From Oscillospiraceae bacterium (lineage in GTDB: Bacteria; Bacillota; Clostridia; Oscillospirales; Acutalibacteraceae): a DNA stretch of 64,000 bases. The first letter of the stretch is position 1. Each line of letters starts with the position of its first letter. Below the pieces are notes generated by a model. The model saw only the letters and a program-made list of their open reading frames with translations, searched no databases and had not been told where the DNA came from. The stretch covers positions 1-64,000 of the forward strand of contig SVPI01000001.1 of NCBI GenBank assembly GCA_015065935.1, given 5' to 3'. The translations under genes and the position numbers were made by a program. Shown here in pieces: positions 62,161 through 64,000 of the stretch.

Positions 62161-64000
62161 TTACAGTTGATTCATTTGTGTAACGTTAAATTTGCTTGCC
62201 TTGCCATCTATTTTAACGGTTATAACCTCATTTGGTAAAAGGGAAAGGAAGTTTTTATCGGTTAGCAGGGGAGTATTATCCTTAGAAAATGCGCCGATTT
62301 CGTTAAAATAGGCAATGCGGGGCGATCTATTTGCGATAACAAATTCACTACTACTGATTTTTATAACCTCTAAATCGCACTTTTCGGTTTTAAGAAGGGG
62401 AGCAAAAAGATTTTCTTTTCCCTTTGTAAACACCCACTCACCTAAAACCCCATTAAGATTTGTGGCGGTCATTCTAACAATGTTAATTTCGCCATCAATT
62501 TTAAACTTAATGTCGGCAAGGGTTATTGTGCCGCAGTCCTTAACATTTTCAAAGCTAAAGGTCTCGGTTTCCTCACCCATTTCGTTAAAGATGCTGATTT
62601 GAACGGTGCCAAAATCAAAATCGTTATCGGTACAAAGGAAGGGTGTAAAAGTAATTTCACCCTTATCGTTCCCATAGGGTCTATCATATTTAAGACCGCC
62701 GAGCTGATGGGAAAAGCCTTTTTTAGTTTCATAGAATGCGGGCTTTGCGTAGCCATCAAATTCCAAAAGACTTGTGTTTTGGGCATTCGGGAAGGGCTCG
62801 GCACCCATCCAAACAATTAGTCCTGTTTTCTTTGAATCAAAATATCTTATTGCGGCACAGGTGGTTTTAAGGGCCTCGGCCTGAATAAAGCGGGATGCGG
62901 CAATATAGGCGGCAAGCTTATCGGGATAGCTTTCAAAGTTTCCGAAAAGCTCGGTTAGCTCATCAAGGCGAATCCACCAGGCGCCTCTACTTGACCAAAA
63001 CTCTGTTTTGTAGCTTGGCGGCCAAATATCCTTTGTGCAATATTTTTTAATTGCTTCATATCTTGCGCTTGAGGGTGCGCCAACCTCCGAAAACAGCAGG
63101 CTCTTTTCCTCATAAAAATAGGTGTAATGGCGGTCTGGTCCAATATAATCCCAAGGTCCGTGGGCATCGCCGTTTATCCAGCCGCCCTCGCTATTTTCGT
63201 TAAATCGTGGGTCAGGAATGCGGGAGGGGGTATCGGGTAGGTAAAGAGTTTCGGGATTATGCTCTCTTACAAGGTTGCCGAGCGACCTAATATTATCGCT
63301 AATTTCTTCATCAACGGGCAAATAGTTGGAAAGGTAAAGCTCGTTTCCACTGCACCAATAGGTAAGGCTTACGTGGGAGCGTGCGTGGAGAATATGCTGT
63401 TTTGAAATCTTGAGCAGGTTTTCAATGTAGGCGGGGTCCTCATTTGGAGCATTATCAATGCCGCTTGAGGATTGTGGGAAATCCTGCCAGACCATAATTC
63501 CAAGCTTATCGCAAAGGTTATAAAAGGTGGTGGTTTCCTTGTTGGCGCCGCCCCAAACGCGGATAATGTTGCAGTTCATTTTTGCAAAGCGCTCTAAAAT
63601 GAAAAGATAATCCTTTTCTCTGACAGAGCCATAAAATGGGGAAAGGGGCACCCAGTCAATGCCGCGAAGTGGAATAAGGCGGTCATTTATTTTAACCGAA
63701 TAGGGCAGGCAGTTTTTGGGCGCGCCATCGGGCACAACATATTCAAGTTTTCTAAAGCCCACCTGCTTTTGGTTTGTGTCAATAATCTTTCCGTTTTTAT
63801 CATAAAGGGAAATTTCAGCGGTGTATAGGGGCTGATTTCCAAAGCCTAGCGGGAACCATTTTTCAATATTTAAACCATCAAGCTTAAGTGTAATATTATT
63901 GGTTCCTTTAATGGTAGAAAAACTACTTTCGGTTTTGCCGATAATTTTGTTATCTTTTTTAAGCGCAAGGCTTACATTAAGTTCCGTTTCATTTAAGCCT
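62161..64000 (-). CDS. Glycoside hydrolase family 2 (beta-mannosidase type), 5' end outside window
   Basis: The frame stays open to base 64000, so at least 613 residues are present and the N terminus is missing. IIRVWGGANKETTTFY, MVWQDFPQS, CSGNELYLS (acid/base Glu) and LLFSEVGAPS (nucleophile Glu) are GH2 mannosidase hallmarks. C-terminal Ig-like domains follow. Likely exo-beta-mannosidase acting on imported oligosaccharides; manA lies ~5 kb away. Confidence 0.88.
   Translation of the reverse strand, partial: GLNETELNVSLALKKDNKIIGKTESSFSTIKGTNNITLKLDGLNIEKWFPLGFGNQPLYTAEISLYDKNGKIIDTNQKQVGFRKLEYVVPDGAPKNCLPYSVKINDRLIPLRGIDWVPLSPFYGSVREKDYLFILERFAKMNCNIIRVWGGANKETTTFYNLCDKLGIMVWQDFPQSSSGIDNAPNEDPAYIENLLKISKQHILHARSHVSLTYWCSGNELYLSNYLPVDEEISDNIRSLGNLVREHNPETLYLPDTPSRIPDPRFNENSEGGWINGDAHGPWDYIGPDRHYTYFYEEKSLLFSEVGAPSSARYEAIKKYCTKDIWPPSYKTEFWSSRGAWWIRLDELTELFGNFESYPDKLAAYIAASRFIQAEALKTTCAAIRYFDSKKTGLIVWMGAEPFPNAQNTSLLEFDGYAKPAFYETKKGFSHQLGGLKYDRPYGNDKGEITFTPFLCTDNDFDFGTVQISIFNEMGEETETFSFENVKDCGTITLADIKFKIDGEINIVRMTATNLNGVLGEWVFTKGKENLFAPLLKTEKCDLEVIKISSSEFVIANRSPRIAYFNEIGAFSKDNTPLLTDKNFLSLLPNEVITVKIDGKASKFNVTQMNQL

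Overview
The window looks like a chromosomal segment of an anaerobic, endospore-forming Clostridium-class Firmicute, probably a gut Oscillospirales-type organism. The evidence is the spore genes (spoIIR, a SPOCS/LysM coat-type protein), pyruvate formate-lyase with its activase, a 2[4Fe-4S] ferredoxin, a UPF0210/ACT gene pair, RNase Y, separate secD and secF, a folate ECF transporter and strong AGGAGG ribosome sites. The species assignment is inference.

Layout. 1-3.8 kb: PadR/DUF1700/DUF4097 envelope-stress operon, then a divergent epimerase and AraC regulator. 4.0-29.1 kb: one long, mostly overlapping operon for a cell-surface polysaccharide. It holds an initiating sugar-phosphate transferase, glycosyltransferases, three hexapeptide acyltransferases, a CDP-glycerol branch (tagD plus a TagB/F-like transferase), flippase, polymerase, a heparinase-fold protein, the three UDP-L-FucNAc enzymes (CapE/F/G type), a GHMP kinase with a nucleotidyltransferase, and UDP-glucuronate-forming enzymes. 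The core from about 6.4 to 20.3 kb is visibly AT-richer than the precursor genes that follow. 29.3-34.1 kb: pyruvate formate-lyase encoded in two pieces (701-aa body plus 80-aa glycyl-radical domain), its activase, and the UPF0210/ACT pair on the other strand. 34.2-39.3 kb: Lrp regulator, aminotransferase, ispE, spoIIR, SPOCS/LysM protein, ferredoxin. 39.3-48.3 kb: glycoside hydrolase and transporter with an AraC regulator, a beta-lactamase-fold hydrolase, secDF and a class Ic aminotransferase.

48.4-50.3 kb has no intact protein gene but is not empty. On the minus strand I read a tandem array of about ten small-RNA units. Eight have a sigma-A-type promoter with exactly 17 bases between the -35 and -10, a predicted start 0-4 bases from the base of a hairpin, and in most cases an exit stem running into a U tract. 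Most predicted RNAs are 69-79 nt; the last is about 278 nt with four stem domains. The plus strand of the same region carries degenerate, repeated reading frames resembling the C-terminal tails of phage polyvalent/toxin proteins. This array is the best candidate in the window for an undescribed system.

50.4-64 kb: a four-helix-bundle (S23-type) protein, tRNA-Gln and tRNA-His, a THF-riboswitch-controlled folT, RNase Y behind a structured leader, a copper ATPase with a CopZ-like domain fused at its C terminus and an internal ribosome site, manA, an AraC/hydrolase pair, a short-chain dehydrogenase overlapping a large amidase, a DUF1294 protein, and a GH2 beta-mannosidase-type gene running off the right edge.
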